Of a DNA stretch of 8,660 nt, positions 1 through 6,372 are shown one piece after another. Where the stretch lies: positions 14,746 through 23,405 of the forward strand of contig PADE01000152.1 of assembly GCA_002702965.1 (NCBI GenBank), written 5' to 3'. Each line of letters opens with the position of its first letter. The first letter of the stretch is position 1. A model generated the notes under the pieces. The model was not told the origin of the DNA. It did no database searches and saw only the letters and a list, made by a program, of their open reading frames with translations. This DNA comes from Planctomycetaceae bacterium. GTDB taxonomy: Bacteria > Planctomycetota > Planctomycetia > Pirellulales > Pirellulaceae. The position numbers were made by a program, and so were the translations under genes.

Positions 1-108
1 GGGACGCATAAATGACCATGTTGCGATTCCTGTTCGGGGATAGCCGCGTGACTGCGATGCACGGAGCCCGGCACGCTTAATGGATCACCGTGGCCGGCAG
101 CGATCCCA
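1..108. other. Region downstream of the SDR gene, no feature seen
   Basis: This short edge segment follows the stop codon of the minus-strand SDR gene. The only open frame noted is a plus-strand run of 22 codons (12-80) without a ribosome-binding site or recognisable product, which I do not call. I see no T-tract hairpin that would mark a terminator for the minus-strand genes, so that transcript may continue beyond the window. Confidence 0.4.
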
Positions 109-873
109 TTAGAATCTCGCCAGCCAACCTCCATCCACATACAGTATCTGGCCGGTGACAAAATCGGACGCCGCCGAGGCCAGGAACACCGCCGCACCGA
201 CAAGATCGGCAGGTTGACCCCAGCGCCCCAGTGGACAACGGCCCTCGACCCACTCGCTAAATTTCGGATCGTCAACTAACGCCTGATTGAGGGGAGTTTG
301 AATGTACCCTGGTCCAATTGCGTTGACCAGGATCCCATGTGGTGCCCAGTCGACCGCCAGCGCTTTGGTCATCAACAGAACTCCCCCCTTGGAGGTCGCA
401 TAGGGGGCATTGTGAGGTCGGGTACTATGACTCATCAGGGAGCCGATGTTGATAATCTTGCCCCCCTCGCCCGCCGCGATTCGCTCGCGAGCAAAGGCCT
501 GACTGAGTGCAAACACCGCGTTCAGGTTTAAATCGAGGACCTGCTGCCAATCTTCGGACGTCACCTCATGCGCCGGCCCCCGGCGGGTCATCCCGGCGTT
601 GTTCACCAGGATCTCCGGAGCTGCCAAACGTCCCACCAGATCGTCGTACGCCTCGGAAATTTCCGCGGTCTGCAGCAGATCGACCGTGACGATCTCAATT
701 TGCCGTCCCGTGGCGCGCAAATCATCCCGGACCTGTTCCAATTCCCGCTGGCCGCGCGCCAACAAGATCAAATCGGCCCCGGCTTCCGCCAGTCCGCGGG
801 CCAACCCCGCGCCAATTCCCTTACTGGCGCCGGTGACCAGCGCGCGACGCCCGTCCAAGCGAAACAGCTGCAT
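109..873 (-). CDS. Classical SDR-family oxidoreductase, gluconate 5-dehydrogenase-like
   Basis: A complete 254-residue short-chain dehydrogenase/reductase, the usual length of the classical SDR class; a cytoplasmic NAD(P)-dependent oxidoreductase. Visible motifs: the cofactor-binding TGASKGIG at residues 14-21, NNAG at 91-94, and a catalytic set of Asn116, Ser145, Tyr158 and Lys162 (YATSK, 158-162). The PGYIQT segment (188-193) and the C-terminal ASDFVTGQ...VDGG stretch fit the fold. Overall the sequence, including NNAGMTRRGP and the RWGQPADLVGAAVFLASAASDF region, resembles gluconate 5-dehydrogenase (IdnO/Gno) and 2-deoxy-gluconate 3-dehydrogenase (KduD). SDR substrates cannot be assigned reliably from sequence, so the exact reaction is uncertain. 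The ATG start is supported by a GGAGGG at 883-888, nine bases upstream. It is the last gene of the minus-strand run, 175 bp after the epimerase. It may belong to the same sugar-related transcript or have its own promoter, which I could not identify. Confidence 0.9.
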   Translation of the reverse strand: MQLFRLDGRRALVTGASKGIGAGLARGLAEAGADLILLARGQRELEQVRDDLRATGRQIEIVTVDLLQTAEISEAYDDLVGRLAAPEILVNNAGMTRRGPAHEVTSEDWQQVLDLNLNAVFALSQAFARERIAAGEGGKIINIGSLMSHSTRPHNAPYATSKGGVLLMTKALAVDWAPHGILVNAIGPGYIQTPLNQALVDDPKFSEWVEGRCPLGRWGQPADLVGAAVFLASAASDFVTGQILYVDGGWLARF

Positions 874-906
874 GGTTCAAGTCCCTCCGGTTTGAAAAGG
901 TTCCCG

Positions 907-921
907 GTGGCGTCGCGCCAC
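907..921 (-). other. Small perfect stem-loop in the epimerase-SDR gap
   Basis: A 6-bp perfect stem (GTGGCG/CGCCAC) with a 3-base loop lies 34 bp upstream of the SDR start, within the 175-bp gap after the epimerase. It has no adjacent T-run on the minus strand (a CCTTTT follows about eight bases later), so it is a weak candidate for a terminator or an mRNA-processing or stability element. The rest of the gap (922-1048) shows nothing I can support. Confidence 0.25.
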
Positions 922-1048
922 GAGCGGGGGCGCGGTCGAGCTGAGGCCGGCCAAAACAGATCGACCGCGGGTCACTCCGACGCGCCACGCCAGCATCGTC
1001 CCCGGGCAGACCCAGGTAAAGCACGGCCATTTGGCAGGCCCGATCCGC

Positions 1049-1993
1049 CTACGAAGATTCAGCCCAGTCGCGATAGTACTCGATTGAACGCCGCACACCC
1101 TCCTCAAAATCGACCTGGGGCTGATAACCGAGCAGCCGGCGCGCGAGTGTGATATCGGCTGAGCTGTCGCGAATATCACCCGCGCGCGGCTCGGCATGGA
1201 CCGGTTTCAGGTCGGTTCCCAGATGCCGGTTCAAGATCGCAATCAGCTCGAGCAACGTAATCCTACTCCCCTGGGCCAGATTGAAGGACTGGCCAGCGAC
1301 CCCGTTCGCATCAGCCGCCAGCAGATTTCCCTGGACAACATTCTCAACGTAGGTGAAATCCCGCGACTGCAATCCGTCGCCAAATACTGTCGGTGGCCGA
1401 CCGGCCAGCAAAGCCGTGATAAACAACGGAATCACCGCTGAGTACGCGCTGTAAGGGTCCTGCCGAGGACCGAATACATTGAAATAACGTAGACAGACCG
1501 TCTCCAATCCGAAGCTGTGGTAAAACGCGTGGCAGTAGTATTCTGCCGCCAATTTGGCCGCCGCGTAGGGCGACTGTGGCGCGGGGACATCCGTTTCGCG
1601 GTTAGACATCGTCGGCCGATCGCCGTAGAGACTACTGGATGCCGCGTAGACGACCCGTCGCACCCCGCTGCGGCGCGCCTGATCCAACAACTGCACCGTC
1701 CCGGTCGTGCAAGCGGTGTGGGTCGCAACCGGATCTTCAATACTCAACGGTACCGATGGCAACGCTGCCTGGTGAATGACCACCTCCACACCGTCGAGCG
1801 CCCGGCGAACCAATTCGGGATCGTTCAGGTCCCCTTCGTACCACTCGATTTGGCTCTCGCAACTGTCCAGATTTCGTCGCTGTCCGGTGCTCAAATTGTC
1901 CAGCACGCCAACCGTATCTCCACGGCGCAGCAGGCCCGCCACGATGTGGGAACCGATAAATCCCGCTCCTCCGGTCACCAGAAAACGCGCCAT
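1049..1993 (-). CDS. NAD-dependent UDP-sugar 4-epimerase (WbpP-like extended SDR)
   Basis: A complete 314-residue extended SDR, somewhat shorter than WbpP and GalE (about 340). It should interconvert UDP-glucose/galactose or their N-acetylhexosamine forms, supplying nucleotide sugars for surface polysaccharide in the cytoplasm. Seen: the Rossmann motif TGGAGFIG at 7-14, the acidic NAD-binding segment LDNLSTG at 31-37, HQAALPSVP at 74-82, the Ser triplet ASSSLYGD at 118-125, Tyr143 and Lys147 of YxxxK, LRYFNVFGPRQDP at 168-180, and GDG...SRDFTYVEN at 205-218. The LRYFNVFGPRQDP-x-SAYSAVIP block is characteristic of UDP-GlcNAc 4-epimerases such as WbpP. Ser277 (RDSSAD) appears to align with WbpP Ser306, the position occupied by Tyr in E. 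coli GalE, which would fit acceptance of N-acetylated substrates; this alignment is from memory. An open frame extends 54 codons upstream, but the ATG at 1993 follows a strong AGGAGGAG and directly precedes the Rossmann fold. Its place after polysaccharide export genes supports an exopolysaccharide role. Confidence 0.9.
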   Translation of the reverse strand: MARFLVTGGAGFIGSHIVAGLLRRGDTVGVLDNLSTGQRRNLDSCESQIEWYEGDLNDPELVRRALDGVEVVIHQAALPSVPLSIEDPVATHTACTTGTVQLLDQARRSGVRRVVYAASSSLYGDRPTMSNRETDVPAPQSPYAAAKLAAEYYCHAFYHSFGLETVCLRYFNVFGPRQDPYSAYSAVIPLFITALLAGRPPTVFGDGLQSRDFTYVENVVQGNLLAADANGVAGQSFNLAQGSRITLLELIAILNRHLGTDLKPVHAEPRAGDIRDSSADITLARRLLGYQPQVDFEEGVRRSIEYYRDWAESS

Positions 1994-2000
1994 GTTGTCG

Positions 2001-2008
2001 CTCCTCCT
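2001..2008 (-). promoter_or_regulatory. Shine-Dalgarno AGGAGGAG that fixes the epimerase start
   Basis: On the minus strand AGGAGGAG lies seven bases before the ATG at 1993. It decides against the longer open frame reaching 2155, whose extra N-terminal residues look nothing like an epimerase. A perfect 12-bp palindrome, GTGCCCGGGCAC (2010-2021), sits immediately upstream. The remainder of the 179-bp gap up to the preceding gene shows no supported feature. Confidence 0.75.
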
Positions 2009-2172
2009 AGTGCCCGGGCACCGATCCGACCCTTTACCCAAGACGTCTCGACTGCTACCACCGAAACGCCTCACTCGCCCATCCAGTACGGCAACCGTCC
2101 CAAGACCGCAGTCGATCCCGAATCTGACCCCGCCCCTCGACGCCGGACCGACCATCTATTCGCCGTTCGGCA

Positions 2173-3000
2173 TCAACCAAAGACAATACAACCGGCCGTC
2201 GTCACCGCCGCGGCCTTCAACTCCGCGACGCCGCGTTCCGTTGGCGCGCAGGGGGTCGTTCCCAGTTCGACAACCGGAAGGGTGCGATCACAAGCCCGGC
2301 AAACCGCGATCGAATGTGCGTCCCATATGCCGCCGGAGACAACGACCGTGTCGAATCGCAACCGCACATTTTGCAGTAGCGAATCCCATCTGCCAACTTC
2401 GTCCACTGCGCAACTCAAAACCCCCCGACCGACCGGCAGAAACGTCAACGCGACACACGAGGTACGGCACATCGCGCGCCGCCAGAGCGCGCTCTCGTTG
2501 AGGATCTCAATCATTCCGCTGCGCCCCGTCTGGCCGGCCCGACGGCTCAACGCCCCAAACGTTAGATCCCCGTCTATCAGCAGGACGTTACGATCCCGTT
2601 GGGCCAGATTTAGCGCCAGCGTCGCCGCGGTCGCGGCGACCAGACCCGGGTCGACAAAACCGACAAGGCACAAACACGAAACGGGCGGCGTCGGCAGCGC
2701 AAGCAGCTCCTCGACTAACTGTGAAAACCCTGTGGCCAGAGGCTTCTGTCCGGCCCACCGCTGGGTGTCAATCGGGTGGTCCACTGCTGCCGAAACCGTT
2801 CCAGGGGATGCGATGGTCGCCGCCGCAACCGTAGGCCCCTGGGCCTCCAAGGCTTGATGGCTGGCTAGCGCGTCGCGCAGAGTCCTCAGCCCACTCGTAC
2901 TGACCCCGGCGTCAACCGCCGTGACGGTTGCCTTGGGTTGAGCCGGGTCAGACAGCGGCCCACCGACCGCCCGCGGATTTTCGGGGCGCACTGACTGCAT
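2173..3000 (-). CDS. Degenerate BY-kinase/ParA-fold protein (probable pseudo-kinase) of an exopolysaccharide locus
   Basis: A 275-residue protein with an N-terminal low-complexity third and a C-terminal domain that follows the pattern of CpsD/Wzc-type bacterial tyrosine kinases (P-loop MinD/ParA superfamily). Numbering is from the ATG at 3000. VLLIDGD (139-145) matches the Walker A' strand, LPVGR (188-192) the usual LPxG strand, and FDTVVVSGG (216-224) the Walker B strand FDxVIIDTPP. Two key elements are missing. The P-loop position reads GFVDPGLVAAT (114-124) without the GKS/GKT lysine, and the Walker B aspartate is replaced by Ser. The whole protein contains no tyrosine, so tyrosine autophosphorylation is impossible. 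It ends right after the strand that normally reads GvVlN and lacks the Tyr-rich tail. Position after the Wzz-like and ExeA-like genes fits the TIGR03018 slot of XrtA exopolysaccharide loci. I infer a structural or regulatory partner of the co-polymerase. The ATG at 3000 has GGAG 11 bases upstream. A GTG at 3072 would add 24 residues but lacks a ribosome-binding site and lies in a hairpin. Confidence 0.8.
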   Translation of the reverse strand: MQSVRPENPRAVGGPLSDPAQPKATVTAVDAGVSTSGLRTLRDALASHQALEAQGPTVAAATIASPGTVSAAVDHPIDTQRWAGQKPLATGFSQLVEELLALPTPPVSCLCLVGFVDPGLVAATAATLALNLAQRDRNVLLIDGDLTFGALSRRAGQTGRSGMIEILNESALWRRAMCRTSCVALTFLPVGRGVLSCAVDEVGRWDSLLQNVRLRFDTVVVSGGIWDAHSIAVCRACDRTLPVVELGTTPCAPTERGVAELKAAAVTTAGCIVFG

Positions 3001-3063
3001 CGACCGGTTTTCTCCGTTTCCCACCAACAAGCCCTGTTCTTTGGAATGCGTGTTTGCATTGCC

Positions 3064-3086
3064 GTCCGCCACCCCCGGCGGCGGAC
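3064..3086 (-). other. Stem-loop over the alternative GTG start of the pseudo-kinase gene
   Basis: A perfect 7-bp stem (GTCCGCC at 3064-3070, GGCGGAC at 3080-3086) with a 9-base GC-rich loop lies between the ATPase stop and the pseudo-kinase ATG. It covers the alternative GTG (3070-3072). It could attenuate translation from GTG, modulate stability between the two cistrons, or be a by-product of high GC content. No T-tract follows, so it is not called a terminator. Confidence 0.35.
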
Positions 3087-3118
3087 GCCGGCGTCAACAC
3101 GCGCTGGCCCCCCCTCAC

Positions 3119-4867
3119 TCAGCCGGCGGCGCGTCCCCGATGGTCCGAGCGAAACGCCTCCATGAGCTGTTCGAACGCCGCCTGCTGCGATTCGGGTGAT
3201 CGCGCAGACGCGGTGTCGGATTCTGGTGGCGCCGAGTTGAGAGGTGGCTCACAAGAACGGACTTCGTCTTGGACCGGCAGACGGACATCTGAATGCAGTA
3301 CCAAATAAGCGTCCGTGATCGGAAACGCCCCACCGTGGACCAACATTTCGTCCGACCCGGTGACCTCGAACAACTCGTTCGGCTCCGCCATTCCGCCGGT
3401 GGCCGGCGAGGCCTGTGGCTCCGCGTCCGAGATCAACCGCGCAACCTCATGCCGTTTGCGCGCCTCCACCTGTTCATCCCCATGCAGCGGACTCTCGGCC
3501 GCCGCCGTGCGCCCATCCGGATCCGCCCCATCACTCGTAATGATCAAGGTCATCAAGTTTCGATCGTCGGCGAGGGAAGCCCGTTCCGAGCCCGCAGGGC
3601 ACGGGTCGGCGGATCCCGATTGGTTCCCCGCAGGTGGTCCCGATACTGTGGCGATGGTCCCCGCGTCCGTCTGCGCGGTCTCCATGGCCCCTGGTTGCCC
3701 CGTCGGCAACTCCGCGGCGAGCGTCCGGTAGCGGTCAAGAACGACTTCCTCCTCAGCAAATTCCTCCCCAAATGGATTCTCCGAGGGACCCCCTGGCGGC
3801 GCCGCATGCGAATCCGGATCAGAACCGCCATCGGCACCTGCTTGTGCGAGGCCTCCGAACGCTCCCCATTCAACCGCCGCCGTCTCGTGCTCGATTTCGG
3901 ACAGGTTTTCCATTCCAATCGCCTGAGCCGGCGCCTCGGGAGGGTGCGTTTCGGTCACTGGATCTCCGCAGATCTCATCCTCCAGCGGACCAAATTCGAT
4001 GACTCCCGCATCACTCGCTGGGACATCTGAGCTCGCGCTCTGTTCGTTCCAGGGAGCCGGAAGTTGTTGCAAATCAGCCCAAGCCCGCTCCACCTCCAAT
4101 CCACTCACAACGTGTTCGCCGCGCCGGGCTACCGACATCAAGACGTGATTGCACAACTGGTTCATCACCCGGGGTATACCATCGCTGGCATGGTAAATCG
4201 CGCTCAACGCATCCTCCGGGAAAAGCGGATCGGCCGATCCACCGACGCGATCGATCTGAAAGCGCACGTATTCACACGCATCGCCGTACCCCATCGATTC
4301 CAGATAACAACGGGTCGCGATCCGTTGATTCAACGATTGCATACGGGGATCCGCGAGCTTCTCTTCGAGCCGGGCAGATCCACTTAACACCAACTGAACG
4401 CGGGGCTGGCCGTCGCTCACCAGGTTGGTGATCATTCGCAGTTCCTCCAGCAGTTGGAAGGGCAACGCATGCGCTTCGTCCGCCAAGATCAACATGCCAC
4501 GCGACCCGTCCTGGGTCGATCGCAAGTGATCGATCAAATCCAGCCGCAGCTCCCCCTCGGCCAGACCACGATAGGGGCGGTTCAATTCAAACAGAATGTT
4601 CTGTAGCAACGCGCGGCGGCTGCAGAGCCGTGCACTGGCGAGGGTCACGACTTTGAAGGTGGAACAAAATTGCGCCGCCAGCCGCGCACACAGCAGCGAC
4701 TTCCCGGTCCCCGCAGGACCCACCAGGAATCCCGTACCGGCCGCCAGTTCAACGCACTGGGTCAGCGCCGAGCGAGCCTGCTCGATGACCTCTGCCGGGA
4801 ACCAGCAGTCGGCATTCGGAGCCGAACCGAAGGGAAGCTGAGCAAAATGATAATAGTGTTCATACAT
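3119..4867 (-). CDS. ExeA-like AAA+ ATPase with long acidic C-terminal tail (PEP-CTERM/XrtA-locus secretion ATPase type)
   Basis: A 582-residue protein. Residues 1-270 form an ExeA/GspA-type AAA+ module: the N-terminal MYEHYYHFAQLPFG matches the family's usual MYxxFFGLxxxPF opening, Walker A is GPAGTGKS at 50-57, Walker B is LILADEAH (126-133), a sensor-1-like LVLSGS lies at 159-164, and DGIPRVMNQLCN (229-240) is the sensor-2 region. In type II secretion ExeA works at the inner membrane with ExeB. The closest context here is the secretion ATPase of PEP-CTERM/XrtA polysaccharide loci (TIGR03015), whose mechanism is not established. Residues from about 275 to 582 are rich in Ala, Glu, Asp, Gly, Pro and Ser, acidic and probably disordered, with short helix-prone segments (ARKRHEVARLISDAEP, and QQAAFEQLMEAF near the end). 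This tail roughly doubles the usual family length. The open frame continues upstream to 5053, but the ATG at 4867 begins exactly at the family N-terminus and lies 32 bp after the Wzz-like gene. Its ribosome-binding site is weak (GGAA). Confidence 0.9.
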   Translation of the reverse strand: MYEHYYHFAQLPFGSAPNADCWFPAEVIEQARSALTQCVELAAGTGFLVGPAGTGKSLLCARLAAQFCSTFKVVTLASARLCSRRALLQNILFELNRPYRGLAEGELRLDLIDHLRSTQDGSRGMLILADEAHALPFQLLEELRMITNLVSDGQPRVQLVLSGSARLEEKLADPRMQSLNQRIATRCYLESMGYGDACEYVRFQIDRVGGSADPLFPEDALSAIYHASDGIPRVMNQLCNHVLMSVARRGEHVVSGLEVERAWADLQQLPAPWNEQSASSDVPASDAGVIEFGPLEDEICGDPVTETHPPEAPAQAIGMENLSEIEHETAAVEWGAFGGLAQAGADGGSDPDSHAAPPGGPSENPFGEEFAEEEVVLDRYRTLAAELPTGQPGAMETAQTDAGTIATVSGPPAGNQSGSADPCPAGSERASLADDRNLMTLIITSDGADPDGRTAAAESPLHGDEQVEARKRHEVARLISDAEPQASPATGGMAEPNELFEVTGSDEMLVHGGAFPITDAYLVLHSDVRLPVQDEVRSCEPPLNSAPPESDTASARSPESQQAAFEQLMEAFRSDHRGRAAG

Positions 4868-4899
4868 GGCACATTCCGTGGTGATGGCCTGATACTGAG

Positions 4900-6096
4900 T
4901 TAGGGAATTCCGTACGACACCAATGTGAAACGTTGGGAAATCATTGCCAACGGATCCCGCATGAAATCGTCGCTGGCATGGTTTCCCATGATTCCGGCGA
5001 TCAACACCAAGACGAAAATAATCGCCAGTCCGAATTCGCACCCTGTAATCCATGTGTCCAGTACCCGCCGCCGACGTTGGGCCGCCACCTGGGACTCAGA
5101 TGCGGTACCGCGCGAGAGCACGGCGAGGACAGGGATCCCTATGGTTTGCGCAACGTCGTGCGCCGATGTCCAGACGCGATAAATGCCCCGGCGGACAATC
5201 CACACACCGATCAAACTCGCAACGCCAACCGAGACGAACAGCGCCCACATCGTGGTCGCCACGGTCGGGCGACCGGACGACTTCCCGACCACCTGAGCGG
5301 GTTGGCTGTTCCAGCGGCTCGTCGAGTTGGGGCGGCCCGCGAGACGAACAGCGGTTTCCGCCTGTTCGCGGCGCGATGTCGCTGTTCGCAGTTCCGCCGC
5401 GAGCGCCCGGGTCCTGCCGTCGTCGACAGCGTCCCCGGACGGGTGTTCGTGGGCACCCCGTGCGGCCGTGGTGGACAGGATCTCTCCAGGCGGATCTGCG
5501 TCTGCGGGCGCTCGCAGATGTTCGCCGGTCGGTGTTTGCTCAACGACTGTCGTGGACCCCAACAGTGCAGCCGAGGCGTGCTGTCCCACGTTGAGCGTCT
5601 CGAGTGAATGTCGAGCCCTCGTCTCATAATGTCGCGCCTCGTCCACCGCCCACTCGCGCCGGCGCCGCTCCGCCGCGTGCTCGATGTCTGCCAGGCCGTG
5701 TCGACCGACTTTGAGGGCTTCCAGCGCTGCAGCGTTGGACTTCGCACAAGCTTCGCCAGGAGATGCACCGGTCGCATCGATTTGCACCCGCAGCCCGACG
5801 TGTCCGTTGACGGGACCTACCTTCCAGGCGAGCGAAGCGGGCGCGGCGTGGTTCGAACGGCGCCGCATTTGGCGGTGTACCGCCGCGCCCATTGTCCCCG
5901 ACATCCGGCGGGCCTGACCCACGGACATCGCTGGACCGACAACCGCGACGGTCGACCGCGCGGTATACCGTCGAGTCGGTGCTCCGCGGACCAGCAACAC
6001 CGCGGAGAAAACAACCAATCCGGTGAGACCCATGGCGTACGCAGTACGGACAACAGGTCGGGAGCAGCAATGCTCAATGCGATGGATGGCAGGCAT
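4900..6096 (-). CDS. Wzz-type polysaccharide co-polymerase / chain-length determinant-like membrane protein
   Basis: About 398 residues, inner-membrane, probably controlling polysaccharide chain length or export. Numbering is from the ATG at 6096. TM1 spans about 20-37 (GLTGLVVFSAVLLV), followed by a Wzz-like strand YTARSTVAVV (44-53). Then comes a periplasmic region with an LRVQIDATGASPGEACAKSN segment resembling the Wzz 'dP..Aa.iaN' pattern, a charged helical stretch (about 135-169) and a second helix (228-253). TM2 lies at 283-302, followed by GIPVLAVLSR (320-329), the conserved cytoplasmic segment after the second helix in Wzz/Wzc and TIGR03007 proteins. A basic QRRRR (340-344) precedes a third membrane helix (353-371). 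The three-helix layout with GxPVL-basic-TM3 matches what I recall of PEP-CTERM-locus chain-length determinants. The protein is shorter than the roughly 500 residues usual there, with reduced periplasmic coiled coil. It opens the minus-strand operon. The start is uncertain: neither the ATG at 6096 nor an in-frame GTG at 6165 has a Shine-Dalgarno; the ATG leaves a sensible short cytoplasmic N-terminus. Confidence 0.75.
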   Translation of the reverse strand: MPAIHRIEHCCSRPVVRTAYAMGLTGLVVFSAVLLVRGAPTRRYTARSTVAVVGPAMSVGQARRMSGTMGAAVHRQMRRRSNHAAPASLAWKVGPVNGHVGLRVQIDATGASPGEACAKSNAAALEALKVGRHGLADIEHAAERRRREWAVDEARHYETRARHSLETLNVGQHASAALLGSTTVVEQTPTGEHLRAPADADPPGEILSTTAARGAHEHPSGDAVDDGRTRALAAELRTATSRREQAETAVRLAGRPNSTSRWNSQPAQVVGKSSGRPTVATTMWALFVSVGVASLIGVWIVRRGIYRVWTSAHDVAQTIGIPVLAVLSRGTASESQVAAQRRRRVLDTWITGCEFGLAIIFVLVLIAGIMGNHASDDFMRDPLAMISQRFTLVSYGIP

Positions 6097-6182
6097 GGAT
6101 AGCAGGTACCGAAGGTGGGTGTGCGCAGGTGCGCGGTTCGCCCGGGTTATCGACGCAGGACGCACTCCGGCTTGAGCGAAAG

Positions 6183-6209
6183 TCTAGCGGTTCTAACGGT
6201 TCTAGCGGT
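6183..6209. repeat. Three 9-bp direct repeats in the divergent intergenic region
   Basis: TCTAGCGGT, TCTAACGGT and TCTAGCGGT occur head to tail (6183-6191, 6192-6200, 6201-6209), the middle copy differing at one base. They lie between the start of the minus-strand polysaccharide operon and plus-strand trpF, about 90 bp upstream of the former and 165 bp upstream of the latter. The spacing of just under one helical turn could suit a cooperative DNA-binding protein, or this could be a small tandem-repeat seed. The flanking 276-bp intergenic stretch otherwise shows one GC-rich stem-loop and no promoter I would defend on either strand. Confidence 0.6.
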
Positions 6210-6210
6210 T

Positions 6211-6250
6211 GTCTGGCAGCCGCCCCGACGAGGCGGCACATCGGGTAGAC
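6211..6250. other. GC-rich stem-loop next to the 9-bp repeats
   Basis: A perfect 6-bp stem GCCGCC (6219-6224) / GGCGGC (6232-6237) with a 7-base loop is framed by an outer GTCT (6211-6214) / AGAC (6247-6250) pair. There is no T-tract on either side, so a terminator is unlikely. It may be a leader structure or a protein-binding site for either divergent transcript. Confidence 0.3.
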
Positions 6251-6372
6251 TACGAGCACTGGGCCGCCGACCCGGTCCGCGTCAGACATCCACATTTCCC
6301 AGCATCTCAGCCGACCCACGACGCACTCTGAGTCAGCGACCGTCGACCGCCCACCGCACTTCCAGTAACACC

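Noticed and set aside
2010..2021. Perfect 12-bp palindrome GTGCCCGGGCAC upstream of the epimerase ribosome-binding site
   Set aside because: About two 12-bp palindromes are expected by chance in a window of this size, and no second copy was noticed to suggest an operator.
1517..2857. 446-codon open frame on the plus strand
   Set aside because: It runs antisense across the epimerase and pseudo-kinase genes and has no recognisable domain; long antisense frames are expected in GC-rich coding DNA.
4868..5053. 62-residue N-terminal extension of the ExeA-like ATPase
   Set aside because: It overlaps the C-terminal coding region of the Wzz-like gene in another frame, and the family N-terminus starts at the ATG at 4867.
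6074..6319. Minus-strand 81-codon frame with an LEPLEPL repeat
   Set aside because: The periodic peptide is simply the 9-bp DNA repeat read in frame; no ribosome-binding site or homology.
6115..6372. N-terminal extension of TrpF by 86 residues
   Set aside because: The extension is low-complexity, Arg/Pro-rich, overlaps the repeats and hairpin, and TrpF homology begins exactly at the ATG at 6373.
6166..6372. Sigma70-like promoters for the divergent operon and trpF
   Set aside because: Several 4-of-6 hexamers occur (for example TTGTCT at 6209 and TAGACT at 6246), but none pair at 16-18 base spacing.
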